From Paenibacillus helianthi (lineage in GTDB: Bacteria > Bacillota > Bacilli > Paenibacillales > Paenibacillaceae), in assembly GCF_001909055.1 (NCBI RefSeq), contig NZ_LVWI01000103.1, positions 96,283 to 160,282 on the forward strand: DNA of 64,000 nt. Reading direction: 5' to 3'. Made by a program: the position numbers and the translations under genes. Positions 52,186 through 61,368 of the stretch are shown here, one piece after another (the first letter of the stretch is position 1; each line of letters opens with the position of its first letter). The notes below the pieces were generated by a model. It was not told the origin of the DNA and searched no databases. It worked only from the letters and a program-made list of their open reading frames with translations.

Positions 52186-52767
52186 ATGGAAACAGATAAA
52201 AAATTGGAAACAAAAGAGAAGATTATGCGCGCCACACTGGAGCTAACCAAACAAGAAGGCTTTGAAAGTATCACCATAAAAAAAATCGCAGAAGCCTCGG
52301 GTACGAATGTCGCCCTAGTTAACTATTACTTTGGTTCCAAAGATAACTTAATGAACGAGTCCGTTAAGCTGATATTGAACAGCTTTCAGCATACCTTTGC
52401 TGTACTTTCTGATTTTTCTCTATCACCACGAGCTAGATTGAAGCAATTCTTACTAGATTATTTGCAAGTCATCCGTCAGTATCCCGAATTGCTCTCTAGA
52501 ATCATCCTAATGGGTAAGACTGTTTTCTCATCGCAACATGAATATGGGTCATTTTTAAACTTATTGGGATTTCCTAAGATCCAGAGTACGTTGAAAGAGT
52601 TAACTAATGAACAACAGCCAGAGCACCTGATGACAATGACGATGCAGATTTTTGGAGCGCTTTTTCTTCCGGCGCTTATGAGTCCTATTCTGGAAACAGG
52701 GGCTTCCGTGAAGATTGCACCTATAGAGAAACAAATTGACTTGCTTTTTGATAGATACTTGCAGTGA
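52186..52767 (+). CDS. TetR-family transcriptional regulator
   Basis: This 193-residue TetR protein has the HTH KEKIMRATLELTKQEGFESI, then KIAEASGTNVALVNYYFGSK, and a C-terminal ligand domain (LSRIILMGKTVFSSQHEYGS). ATG 52186 follows GGAGG; the longer frame from 52129 overlaps the operator-like repeats and is unlikely. It is followed 25 bases later by a membrane protein gene that it probably controls. Confidence 0.9.
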   Translation: METDKKLETKEKIMRATLELTKQEGFESITIKKIAEASGTNVALVNYYFGSKDNLMNESVKLILNSFQHTFAVLSDFSLSPRARLKQFLLDYLQVIRQYPELLSRIILMGKTVFSSQHEYGSFLNLLGFPKIQSTLKELTNEQQPEHLMTMTMQIFGALFLPALMSPILETGASVKIAPIEKQIDLLFDRYLQ

Positions 52768-52791
52768 AAAACTAGGATTGAGGTGAATCAA

Positions 52792-53418
52792 ATGAATTTA
52801 TTAAGAAAATATTGGCAGGATTTAGGGCTCTTCATTGGAATTCTCGTATGCATTTTTGTTTCGATGAATTGGGGAACGGTTCCGCGGATTAATAGTATTT
52901 TATGGTTAAGCTTCGTGGCTATCCTTCTTCATCAGTTTGAGGAATATCGTTGGCCGGGTTACTTTCCAGGCGTATTCAACACGGTTCTGTTCAAAAGTGA
53001 ATCACCTGAGAGATACCCGTTAAACCAACAGTCAGCAATGATAATTAATGTGGGCATCGCCTATCTGTTTTACTTGCTCCCTGTATTTTTCCCCTCAGTA
53101 GTATGGCTGGGGATGGCTCCTGTTTTAATGGGTTTTTTCCAGATCATTTTTCATGGTATTGTCCTAAATATAAAAGCAAAAAAGATTTACAATCCAGGAA
53201 TGTTTACGGCAATATTTGTACATTTACCAATTGGGATCTGGTATATTAACTTCGTATATAAGCATGATGTAGTGTCCTTAATGGACTGGATTTTGAGTAC
53301 AATTTATTTTGTCATCGCCGTCTATATTTTCATTGTGAAAGGAAACACTTGGCTAAAAAATAAAAACTCTGTTCAGATATTTTCACAACATCAATTGGGA
53401 ACATATAAGAGACGGTGA
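52792..53418 (+). CDS. HXXEE-domain integral membrane protein
   Basis: This protein has 208 residues and about six membrane helices. LLHQFEEYRWPGYFPG contains the H-x-x-E-E signature that names the family, and a second conserved part is FFQIIFHGIVLNIKAKKIYN with NPGMFTAIFVHLPIGI. The polar His/Glu residues within the membrane suggest a metal- or substrate-binding enzyme, but no function is known. ATG 52792 has TGAGGTG upstream. It shares a transcript with the TetR gene. Confidence 0.8.
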   Translation: MNLLRKYWQDLGLFIGILVCIFVSMNWGTVPRINSILWLSFVAILLHQFEEYRWPGYFPGVFNTVLFKSESPERYPLNQQSAMIINVGIAYLFYLLPVFFPSVVWLGMAPVLMGFFQIIFHGIVLNIKAKKIYNPGMFTAIFVHLPIGIWYINFVYKHDVVSLMDWILSTIYFVIAVYIFIVKGNTWLKNKNSVQIFSQHQLGTYKRR

Positions 53419-53440
53419 AATTTCTTGATTTGGATAAAGG

Positions 53441-53475
53441 AAACGACCATCCATTTGTTAGGATGGTCGTTTTTT
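53441..53475. terminator. Terminator after the TetR/HXXEE unit
   Basis: AAACGACCATCC pairs with GGATGGTCGTTT, followed by TTT; the A-rich left side may also serve the convergent gene. Confidence 0.85.
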
Positions 53476-53514
53476 AAAAAAACTTGCCGCTTCAGCCATC
53501 GAGTTGAGGATATT

Positions 53515-55092
53515 CTAGATAGTTCTTCGAGTAATTCGAATTGAAGACATCGCATCATTTTTAAGATCGGTAGTACTTAGATTATCATTTGTTACTAATG
53601 TTGAGGAACGTCCTTTAAAGTCCGCATCTGAGTAACCTACAACATCATAAGGTCCAACAATCTTAATAGAACTCACTGCATCATTCATACCAATATCTTT
53701 AAAGTTCATAACATTACCTGTCAATTGCATAGAGGTCCCTGAAAAGTTAGAATCTTTGTAAATATAGACCCCCTGTTGCGCTAATGGAAAACTCGGGTTT
53801 GATATCACTTCATAATCAATTATAGCTTCTGATAAATCGGCTTTTCCTGCAATATTCCCTGTATCTAAGGGAATTACAACAGATCCCATATCATCATCCG
53901 CGTCTGACGATGATGAGTCATATCTGCGGTTTTTTGGTCACCCCCAAAAATGACGGGGTGCGGTATATTTAAAGCCGCATCCGCTTTCATCCACACTCTT
54001 TCACTTATATATCTCTTTTCACTTAATGGATATGTGTCCATACTAATATATATATCAGGTAGATTATTGCTAGGGTCCTTATAAACTTTAGGGGTGACAG
54101 ACTTGAGTGTTACTTTATGTGTCCAATAAAGATTGTATACATATTCATGCGAGAATGTCCCTAATCCATTAAAGTCAATATCAAATAAATAAGCTGGATC
54201 AGTGAAAAAAACTCCCTTTCCTACCGTTCCATCTTGGTCTTTATCAGACCAGTTCCAAGGGGCATTTGCATTGTTGTTGCTTGTGTGCGTATTTGGAAAA
54301 ACACCAAACGATTGAAAAGGCGTGTTGTTATATTGAAATTTCCTCTCCCATAATTCATCTATTGGCAGGATTCCATAATTATAAGTGTGTTTCCATTTTG
54401 GTGAAAATTGATTAGGCTGTCCAGTATAAGAAGGCTCTCCAAATTTATAGACAATCCCATCATCGCCAACATCTTCGTTACTAGTATAAGCTCTCACACC
54501 ATGCCCATGGTTATCACCAAGACCATTTGAACTTATAAATACCTCTGGATGGGTTACTTCAGAGTATCGAACTGAAGTACTTTCAATTCCACCGTATCCT
54601 GGCTGCACATTAGAGTCTTTTAAACGATACCGTAGGTAGTCTGAATGACTAATTGTTTCCATTGCCACAAGAACACCGTGGTTTCCATCTTTTCGAACTG
54701 CCATCATCATTCCTTCTAAGTCATTTTCGTGTTGTTCGACGGGAAAAGGACCATCATCACGAGCATGATAAAAATAATAGCCTAAAAAGAGATGTGTCTT
54801 CGTTTCTTGAACAGAAGCATATACATATGGGACTTGAGGGACTACTCCTATTGTTTCCCATTGATCAGCCATGTTCCAGTTCCCATCTGCATTAAATTTC
54901 GCAATTAAATCCGCTATCCCACCAGCAAAATCCTTATTAATATCTTGATAAATAACAGGGGGAATATTTTGTAATATAGTCCCAGTAAGGTTTTCCTTCT
55001 GTGCTTAAACGATCGAATAAAGGACTGTGGCCGTTCATCGTTTGTGACTGTGCACCTTCTGCTGAATTTGAAGAATTTTCATTTAAGTTCAT
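53515..55092 (-). pseudogene. Vps62-like protein with C-terminal beta/gamma-crystallin domain, split by two frameshifts
   Basis: Three consecutive minus-strand frames read as one protein. Part 1 (55092-54937) starts at ATG 55092 with AGGAGG and reads to FDRLSTEG. Part 2 (ending 53874) carries NLTGTILQNIPPVIYQDINK and the main domain (HENDLEGMMMAVRKDGNHG, EVFISSNGLGDNHGHGVRAY), which looks like the Vps62/DUF946 family. Part 3 (to 53515) begins in the other frame with RRYDSSSSDADDD and is a beta/gamma-crystallin repeat pair (VYIYKDSNFSGTSMQL, VVGYSDADFKGRSSTL). The joins lie in short A runs near 55003 and at the A6 run of about 53930-53935. Real decay or sequencing error cannot be told apart here. 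Confidence 0.6.
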
Positions 55093-55385
55093 AGGTAATC
55101 CTCCTATAAAAATATGGTGTGATTTTCTAAACAAATATCTTTTAGCGTACATTTAAGGGGTTAGCATGTGTCCTAAATATGAGGGACTGCCTTGTCCTCA
55201 TCAAATTCCAAACCCTAGTCCTCCTCACAGATTTTGTAAAACAATTTCCAACTAAACTTATTAAAGCAAGGTTGTAAATATGATATAAATTTCTTAGTGG
55301 GCCTAGAGACTTTCCAAAACTGGAGAAGCTGTTACCGGAAACAGTAGGTTCAAGTAATCGATGAGATGAAGAGGAGGAAACTGAA
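55093..55385. other. Intergenic region before the DinB gene
   Basis: These 293 bases hold the divergent promoters of the crystallin-type gene and the DinB gene. I see no gene, strong hairpin or clear operator. Confidence 0.4.
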
Positions 55386-55841
55386 ATGAAGACAATCAAG
55401 TGCATGATGGATCACCTGTACTGGGCGGACGGACGCATCCTGGACGCGCTCGAGAAGAATGAGACGAAGAACAAGGACCTGCTGATGCTGGTTCGGCATA
55501 TCGCGGTCGCGGAACAAGTCTGGCTGTCCCGATTGCAGGGCAAGGGCAGCCCGCAATATTCGTTGTGGGAGGAAGCTGCAGACCTGACGGCGATCCGGAC
55601 GATGTTCGAAGAAAACGCAGAGCGGTACCGCGTCTATATAGAGGGGCTCCAGGAATCCGATTTGGACGGGATGATCGACTATGAGAACCAGAGCGGACTT
55701 CCGTTCCGAACGTCCGTCCGGGACATCCTGTCGCAGGTCCTCCTACATGGACAATATCACAGGGGACAGATCAACCGAGCATTTCGGCTCGAATCAGCAG
55801 AGCCTGTCCAAGTTGATTACATTACGTTCACGAGACTTTAG
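55386..55841 (+). CDS. DinB-family protein
   Basis: This 151-residue four-helix-bundle protein has three metal-ligand His residues of the DinB/YfiT type: MMDHLYWADGRILDAL (first helix), LLMLVRHIAVAEQVWLSRL (second) and LLHGQYHRGQINRAFRL (third). Family members are thiol-dependent (often bacillithiol) transferases or DNA-damage-induced proteins; the substrate is unknown. AGAGGAGG precedes ATG 55386. It is convergent with the ROK regulator. Its codon use is more G+C-rich than the genes around it. Confidence 0.88.
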   Translation: MKTIKCMMDHLYWADGRILDALEKNETKNKDLLMLVRHIAVAEQVWLSRLQGKGSPQYSLWEEAADLTAIRTMFEENAERYRVYIEGLQESDLDGMIDYENQSGLPFRTSVRDILSQVLLHGQYHRGQINRAFRLESAEPVQVDYITFTRL

Positions 55842-55969
55842 GGCCAAAATCACCATTACTCGGAATGAGATAGTCATTATTAAGGAATTTACTGACGCCG
55901 AACTTCGGTGGCTGGCTGCTTAACATTTGCAAGGTGTTTTCTCACCTGATTTGGAACTTGAATCCTTAT

Positions 55970-57184
55970 TTATACAGGTACTTCTTCAGTGAAATAATCC
56001 AACACCATACAACCAGCCCCCTGAGCCACAATGTTGTAGGCTGCTGTTGATTTAATTATTTCGACTTTAGTATTTGGATGAGAACTTATACGGTCCTGTG
56101 CAGTTTTAGCAGCGACATCAAAAAAACGCGGTTTCGGCACTAGTGTGCCTCCGAAAACTACAATTTCAGGATGTAATAAAAAAATCAAGTTACTAAGGCC
56201 AATCCCAAAATAATAGGCAGCATCTTCTACCACAGCTAAACAGAGATCATCGTTTTGTTCTAAAGCGTGTAAAATATGAAATAAATCAATGTCCTCAACA
56301 TCATTAACTTCATATGACAGCATGGAAGATTTTCCGCGTTTTATAAGTCGGATGATTTCCTCACGAATAGCTGGCAAACTACTGTAAGCTTGAAGACATC
56401 CGTATGAACCACATGAGCAACGCCGACCGTGGATATCAATAATGATATGTCCAAAGGTATCCTCCACCTCACGTTTACTACTGATTAATCTTCCTTGTGA
56501 GATCATCCCGCACCTAATTCCAATATCACTAGATACAAAAACCAAATTGTCTGTCTCTTTCCAATAGTTCATACGATATTCAGCAAGAGCAGCTAAGTTA
56601 GTCCCGTTTTCTAAAAATACAGGTATATCCGTTTTGGCTTTTAAGGAATTGACAATATTCAGATCCCATCCACCTGCAGGAAAGTGCTGAGGGTGTGAAA
56701 TAACACCTATATCGGGGTTGAACGAATCGAGAACACCAATACCGATACCTAACAAATTTACTTTAGGAATGTGATTCTGAGCTAATAATTGATCAACGCA
56801 TGCTGCAATATAGTTTAATGTGAATTCTCCAGTGCATTCAGAGGTCATTTTTAATTTTTCAACGCTTATGATATTAAGCTTTAAATCAAGGAGTAAGATC
56901 GTAGTAAATAGACTTGTTAGTTCTACACCAACTAAATAGTACGAATCTGGCTTAATAATATAGGCTAATGGTTTACGTCCACCACTTGATTTTCCAATCC
57001 CACTATCATAGATAAGACCTTCCTCAACGAGCTCTTCCAGTAAACGACCACAAGTAACATGTTTAAACCCAGTATGTTCAGTTAATGTATTAATGGTAAC
57101 AGGACCCAATCTACGTACTAAGCTATATAGCAGCTTCAAATTTTTTGCTTTAGGTGAGGATAAGCCCTCAAATTTATTCAGCAT
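55970..57184 (-). CDS. ROK-family transcriptional regulator
   Basis: This 404-residue NagC/XylR-type protein has an N-terminal winged helix (VTINTLTEHTGFKHVTCGRL) followed by a sugar-kinase-like ROK domain. The zinc-binding motif C-S-C-G-S-Y-G-C-L-Q is intact, and FLENGTNLAALAEY and VVFGGTLVP complete the ROK body. ATG 57184 follows AAGGAG; the longer frame from 57226 adds no family sequence. It is divergent from the nucleoside phosphorylase operon and is the likely repressor of it, with a sugar or sugar-phosphate such as ribose 1-phosphate as a possible ligand (inference). Confidence 0.9.
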   Translation of the reverse strand: MLNKFEGLSSPKAKNLKLLYSLVRRLGPVTINTLTEHTGFKHVTCGRLLEELVEEGLIYDSGIGKSSGGRKPLAYIIKPDSYYLVGVELTSLFTTILLLDLKLNIISVEKLKMTSECTGEFTLNYIAACVDQLLAQNHIPKVNLLGIGIGVLDSFNPDIGVISHPQHFPAGGWDLNIVNSLKAKTDIPVFLENGTNLAALAEYRMNYWKETDNLVFVSSDIGIRCGMISQGRLISSKREVEDTFGHIIIDIHGRRCSCGSYGCLQAYSSLPAIREEIIRLIKRGKSSMLSYEVNDVEDIDLFHILHALEQNDDLCLAVVEDAAYYFGIGLSNLIFLLHPEIVVFGGTLVPKPRFFDVAAKTAQDRISSHPNTKVEIIKSTAAYNIVAQGAGCMVLDYFTEEVPV

Positions 57185-57542
57185 ATTTTTTCTCCTTGAT
57201 ATGTGATCTGTAGGAAACCAATCCAAACAGTTATAGTTTATTATCCAACTTTTTTAATCATAGTTCCACTGCATTTGATTTTTATTCTACAAAATTACAA
57301 CCATTAAATAAAACTGAATTAAATAGTTATTGCATTAATTACTTTTATAATTAAAGAATGTAAAAAAACGAGTAGAATAGAGAATAATCACTTGAAAAAG
57401 ATATACTTTTTATATAAATGATAAATAGTTGTTTACAAATAGAGAATAAGCCATTAGAATTAACTACAGACAGTTCAGTAGTTAGAATTTTGAAATGTGC
57501 GTTAAGCGTTTTATAGCACAATAATTTTAGGAGGCATACAAC
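57185..57542. promoter_or_regulatory. Regulatory region between the ROK regulator and the nucleoside operon
   Basis: This is a 358-base, very A+T-rich gap. A good promoter for the operon is TTTACA (57432-57437), a 17-bp spacer and TAGAAT (57455-57460). The repeat ATAGAGAATAA occurs twice, at 57377-57387 and inside the promoter spacer at 57439-57449, exactly 62 bp apart, and could be the ROK operator. I searched for purine-riboswitch core sequences and saw none. Confidence 0.5.
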
Positions 57543-58364
57543 ATGCAAAAAACGGAAAATATTCAGGAAGCTAGAGATTTTATCTTAAGTAAGACCTCGT
57601 ATCGTCCAACAATTGGGATGATTTTGGGATCGGGATTGGGTTCATTAGCTGATGAAATTGCAAACCCTTTCACAATTCCCTATAGTGAAATTCCTTACTT
57701 TGCAAAATCAGAAGCAGTAGGACATGCGAACGAATTAGTCCTTGGGGAGCTAAAGGGGAAAACTGTGATTGCCATGAAAGGGCGCTTTCATTATTATGAA
57801 GGCTTTACGCTTGATGAAGTAACTTTCCCTGTTCGTGTAATGAAAGCACTAGGAGTTGAAAACCTTCTTATCACTAATGCGTGCGGTGCCGTCAATAAAA
57901 ATTTTAAACCGGGTGAGTTGATGTTGATTACAGATCACCTCAATTTGGTAGGTACGAATCCATTGATTGGACCGAATAATAACGATCTAGGTACTCGTTT
58001 TCCTGATCTTTCCCAAGTGTATAGTGCCGAATTGCGACAAATTGCTACGGAAGTTGCAAAAGCGCAAAATACAACTTTACGTGAAGGCGTATATTCCTGG
58101 TGGAGTGGTCCGGCTTATGAAACACCAGCCGAAATTCGCATGATTCGTACACTAGGCGCAGATGCCGTTGGTATGTCGACCGTACCGGAAGCCATCGTAG
58201 CTGTTCACGCGAACATGAAGGTCCTAGGAATCTCCTGTTTAACCAACATGGCTTGTGGAATTCTAGATCAGCCTCTAAGTCATAACGAAGTTATTGAGGT
58301 AGCCGCTTTGGTAAGAGGAAGTTTCATTGCTTTAGTTAAGGGAATTATTGAGAAGGTCCAGTAA
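57543..58364 (+). CDS. Purine-nucleoside phosphorylase
   Basis: This trimeric-type PNP has 273 residues and splits purine (deoxy)nucleosides with phosphate into base and (deoxy)ribose 1-phosphate. Motifs: IGMILGSGLGSLADEI (phosphate loop), KGRFHYYEGF, ITNACGAVN, SGPAYETPAEIRMIRTLGAD and GMSTVPEAIVA. One unusual point is SWW in GVYSWWSGPAYE, where GV-x-G-V-S-GP is more common. AGGAGGC precedes ATG 57543. It is first in an operon with transporter, deaminase and phosphopentomutase, which convert its products onward. Confidence 0.93.
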   Translation: MQKTENIQEARDFILSKTSYRPTIGMILGSGLGSLADEIANPFTIPYSEIPYFAKSEAVGHANELVLGELKGKTVIAMKGRFHYYEGFTLDEVTFPVRVMKALGVENLLITNACGAVNKNFKPGELMLITDHLNLVGTNPLIGPNNNDLGTRFPDLSQVYSAELRQIATEVAKAQNTTLREGVYSWWSGPAYETPAEIRMIRTLGADAVGMSTVPEAIVAVHANMKVLGISCLTNMACGILDQPLSHNEVIEVAALVRGSFIALVKGIIEKVQ

Positions 58365-58398
58365 TTAGATAAAATCTGATGAAGAAAAAGGCGGCGTT

Positions 58399-59310
58399 AT
58401 GAAAGGGTATGTATATGTCATATTAGGTGCGATTTGTTATGGTTTATTATCTACTTTTGTCAAATTAGCCTACAAAGATGGTTTTATCGTTAATGACGTT
58501 GTTGGAATACAACTCTTATTAGGTTCGATATTATTATGGGGCGGAGTGCTTTTTACGAAAGGCACGAAGAGTACAAAACAGAAGAAGTTTGTAACACCAG
58601 GTAAAAGGGAACTGCTTTTATTAATGACTGTAGGGTCTACAACGGGACTTACAGGAATGTTTTATTATCTGTCCCTTCAATATATTTCAGCTTCATTGGC
58701 TATCGTACTCCTTTTTCAGTTTACATGGATCGGTGTGTTGCTAGAGGCAATTATCAATAGAAGAATTCCTGAAAAGGGAAAGCTACTATCCATTATTCCT
58801 TTACTTATCGGAACAATAAGCGCAACCAATATATATTCGACTGGAATTTCTGCCGTTCATTGGCTTGGCTTTTTGTTTGGTCTTCTTGCAGCGTTATCTT
58901 ACTCCATTTTTATACTCGTTAGCGGTAAGGTCGCGGTTCAAGCAAACCCGATTATGAAAACAGCTTTCATGACTACTGGAGGTCTGATCATTTGTTCGAT
59001 CATTTTACCTCCAACGTTTTTAACAAATGGAAAACTGTTATTACAACTGGCCATACAATATGGGTTTGTTTTAGCTTTTGTCGGTCCCTTTCTTTCCACG
59101 CTGTTGTTCTCGAAGGGTGTTCCGTTAGTGGGATCTGGAATAGCATCAATATTGGGGGCTATGGAGCTTCCAACAGCCTTACTAATGTCTGTCTTTGTCC
59201 TGAATGAGCACATTGGTGTTCCGCAATATGTAGGGATCGTCCTGATCCTAATTGGAGTATCCTTACCTGGATTACTGAAGAAAAACAAAAAGGACATTTT
59301 AAGCATTTAA
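58399..59310 (+). CDS. EamA-family (DMT superfamily) transporter
   Basis: This transporter has 303 residues and ten predicted helices in two EamA halves (VYVILGAICYGLLSTFVKLA start; AALSYSIFILVSGKVAVQAN in the second half). SLQYISASLAIVLLFQFTWI is a typical DMT segment. It is placed in the nucleoside operon 34 bases after PNP, with AAGGCGG upstream, so it may move purine bases or nucleosides across the membrane; direction and substrate are unknown. Confidence 0.88.
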   Translation: MKGYVYVILGAICYGLLSTFVKLAYKDGFIVNDVVGIQLLLGSILLWGGVLFTKGTKSTKQKKFVTPGKRELLLLMTVGSTTGLTGMFYYLSLQYISASLAIVLLFQFTWIGVLLEAIINRRIPEKGKLLSIIPLLIGTISATNIYSTGISAVHWLGFLFGLLAALSYSIFILVSGKVAVQANPIMKTAFMTTGGLIICSIILPPTFLTNGKLLLQLAIQYGFVLAFVGPFLSTLLFSKGVPLVGSGIASILGAMELPTALLMSVFVLNEHIGVPQYVGIVLILIGVSLPGLLKKNKKDILSI

Positions 59311-59356
59311 AACGTCTTTAGCAAGTTAATAAATATGGATTAGGGAGGAATTTAGA

Positions 59357-59818
59357 ATGACTAACAAAGATGAAATCTTTATGAAACAAGCAATTGAGGT
59401 TGCCCTTCAAGCCCGAAAAGAAGGAAATGAGCCTTTTGGTGCAATTTTAGTCAAAAAAGATGAGGTAGTAATGGTTGGGGAAAATAAAATTAATACATTT
59501 TGTGATCCAACGCATCATGCAGAAATCGGTTTAATCCGGAAATTTTGTTCTGAAAACAATATATTTGATTTGAACGAATACACTTTGTATACAAGTTGTG
59601 AACCTTGTGTAATGTGTTCGGGTGCCATGGTGTGGTCTAACCTGGGCAAAATAGTATATAGCGTATCACATGATCAGTTAGCTGAAATCGCTGGGAGCAA
59701 CATTATGATCGCTTGCAATGAGGTGTTTGAGAAAAGCCCTCAAAGACCTGAACTGGTAGAACAAGTGCTCAACGATGAAGGTTTAAAAGTATTTGATGGA
59801 TACAAATTTTCTCATTAA
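59357..59818 (+). CDS. Nucleoside/base deaminase (CDA superfamily)
   Basis: This zinc-dependent deaminase has 153 residues. H-A-E in PTHHAEIGLIRKF supplies the catalytic His and Glu, and PCVMCSGAMVWSNLGKIVYS supplies the two Cys ligands. It is similar in length and order to guanine deaminase GuaD and to TadA-like proteins; the operon with PNP favours a free base or nucleoside substrate such as guanine or adenosine. AGGGAGG precedes ATG 59357. Its product would be xanthine or an inosine-type compound. Confidence 0.9.
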   Translation: MTNKDEIFMKQAIEVALQARKEGNEPFGAILVKKDEVVMVGENKINTFCDPTHHAEIGLIRKFCSENNIFDLNEYTLYTSCEPCVMCSGAMVWSNLGKIVYSVSHDQLAEIAGSNIMIACNEVFEKSPQRPELVEQVLNDEGLKVFDGYKFSH

Positions 59819-59922
59819 ATTACTTATTAATAAAACAAATGTATGAGTTCATAGGACAACTTTGCTGCATAGTGGGGCTGTCCTCTTTTATGTGTATTTT
59901 AGTCTAAAGGAGTGATTGATTA

Positions 59923-61104
59923 ATGAATATACCATTTCAACGTATTCATATCATTGTTCTTGATTCTGTTGGTATCGGAGAAGCACCAGATGCAGCATCT
60001 TTCGGGGACGGGGGTGCTGATACGTTAGGACATATTGCAGAAAGAAGAAACGGATTGAATATGCCCAATTTGGCTGCGCTTGGTTTATCAAACATTAAAG
60101 AAATAAAAGGTGTACCTAAGGCGGACCATCCATTGGCTTATTGGACCAAAATGCAGGAAGCTTCTAACGGTAAAGATACGATGACAGGACATTGGGAAAT
60201 TATGGGTCTGGTTGTTGACAAGCCGTTTCAGGTATTTCCAAATGGTTTTCCTGCTCCATTGATTGAATATCTTGAGAGGGAGTCCGGTAGAAAAATCATT
60301 GGAAATAAACCCGCAAGCGGCACTGAAATATTAGAAGAGCTAGGGGAAGAGCACATGAAAACAGGAGCTTTGATTGTCTATACATCAGCGGACTCCGTTT
60401 TGCAAATTGCTGCCCACGAAGATATTGTACCATTGGATGAATTATACCGTATCTGTGAGATCGCACGTGAAATAACTAAAAACCCTGAGTATATGGTTGG
60501 TCGTATCATAGCTAGACCTTTTATTGGGGAAATGGGAACGTATAGACGTACAGCTAATCGACATGATTATGCATTAAAGCCTTATTCCAGGACAGTCATG
60601 AATGAGTTAAAGGATGCTAACTTTAATGTAATAGCCCTAGGGAAAATTTCAGATATATATGATGGAGAGGGCGTTACCGAGACTATTCGAACCGTATCAA
60701 ACATGGACGGGATGGACAAGTTCATTCAAGTAGCAAAGAAGGATTTCACCGGTTTGTCTTTCTTGAATTTGGTTGACTTCGATGCTCTTTATGGTCACCG
60801 GCGTGACCCGGAAGGCTATGGCAATGCACTTGAAGAATTTGATGCTCGGCTACCAGAACTGTTAGACAATCTCACAGAGAAAGATTTGCTTATTTTGACT
60901 GCGGATCATGGCAATGATCCGATTCATCATGGGACAGATCACACTCGCGAGTATGTCCCGTTACTCATTTATTCCAAGGCGTTTTTAGAAGGCAGAGAAC
61001 TGTCTGTTCGCAATACATTTGCAGATATTGGAGCTTCAGTAGCTGATAATTTCGGAGTCGAAATGCCGAAGCATGGCAGCAGTTTTATTCGAGATCTAAT
61101 GTAA
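59923..61104 (+). CDS. deoB: Phosphopentomutase
   Basis: DeoB (393 residues) interconverts (deoxy)ribose 1-phosphate and 5-phosphate, connecting PNP to central metabolism. Alkaline-phosphatase-superfamily metal motifs are visible: LDSVGIGEAPDAASFGDGGA, the phospho-Thr region GKDTMTGHWEIMG, and LILTADHGNDPIHHGTDHTRE with EYVPLLIYS. The length is the family norm. AAAGGAG precedes ATG 59923. It belongs to the same operon as PNP; a partial transporter gene follows directly. Confidence 0.95.
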   Translation: MNIPFQRIHIIVLDSVGIGEAPDAASFGDGGADTLGHIAERRNGLNMPNLAALGLSNIKEIKGVPKADHPLAYWTKMQEASNGKDTMTGHWEIMGLVVDKPFQVFPNGFPAPLIEYLERESGRKIIGNKPASGTEILEELGEEHMKTGALIVYTSADSVLQIAAHEDIVPLDELYRICEIAREITKNPEYMVGRIIARPFIGEMGTYRRTANRHDYALKPYSRTVMNELKDANFNVIALGKISDIYDGEGVTETIRTVSNMDGMDKFIQVAKKDFTGLSFLNLVDFDALYGHRRDPEGYGNALEEFDARLPELLDNLTEKDLLILTADHGNDPIHHGTDHTREYVPLLIYSKAFLEGRELSVRNTFADIGASVADNFGVEMPKHGSSFIRDLM

Positions 61105-61109
61105 CTATA

Positions 61110-61235
61110 GGTTATATCTTTGCGCTAATTGCTCTAATAATGGGGATACCTGTGCCCGAAATTGTTAAAGCTGGATCAGTCATGGGTACTAAAGAAGCTG
61201 TAAATGAATTTGTAGCCATGCTTGACTCATTTTAA
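61110..61235 (+). pseudogene. Fragment of a NupC-type (CNT) nucleoside transporter
   Basis: Translated without a start codon, this stretch reads GYIFALIALIMGIPVPEIVK then AGSVMGTKEAVNEFVAMLDS and stops. This resembles the late-middle part of concentrative nucleoside transporters, including the G-T-K-x-x-x-N-E-F-V-A element. Another short hydrophobic frame (TIVGLFLSLIEFLE) follows in a different phase to 61284. The rest of the gene is missing. It sits exactly where a nucleoside permease would be expected after deoB. Confidence 0.65.
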
Positions 61236-61368
61236 CAGGGACCATCGTAGGGCTGTTTCTTTCCCTTATAGAATTCCTTGAATGAATGTGTAACCCCTTA
61301 CAAAAGTAAAAAGTACATTGGTTAAGAAACAAACATACAACAAGTTGAGCTCAAAAGGAGACATTAAA

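Noticed and set aside
55142..55405. 87-residue minus-strand frame between the crystallin-type gene and DinB
   Set aside because: It has no ribosome site, a serine-rich low-complexity start and overlaps the DinB promoter and start.
57185..57542. Purine riboswitch before the nucleoside phosphorylase gene
   Set aside because: None of the conserved junction or loop sequences of the purine aptamer could be recognised, and a simple promoter and repeats explain the region better.
57351..57548. 65-residue minus-strand frame in the ROK/PNP gap
   Set aside because: It covers the promoter and ribosome site of PNP and has the composition of random A+T-rich DNA.
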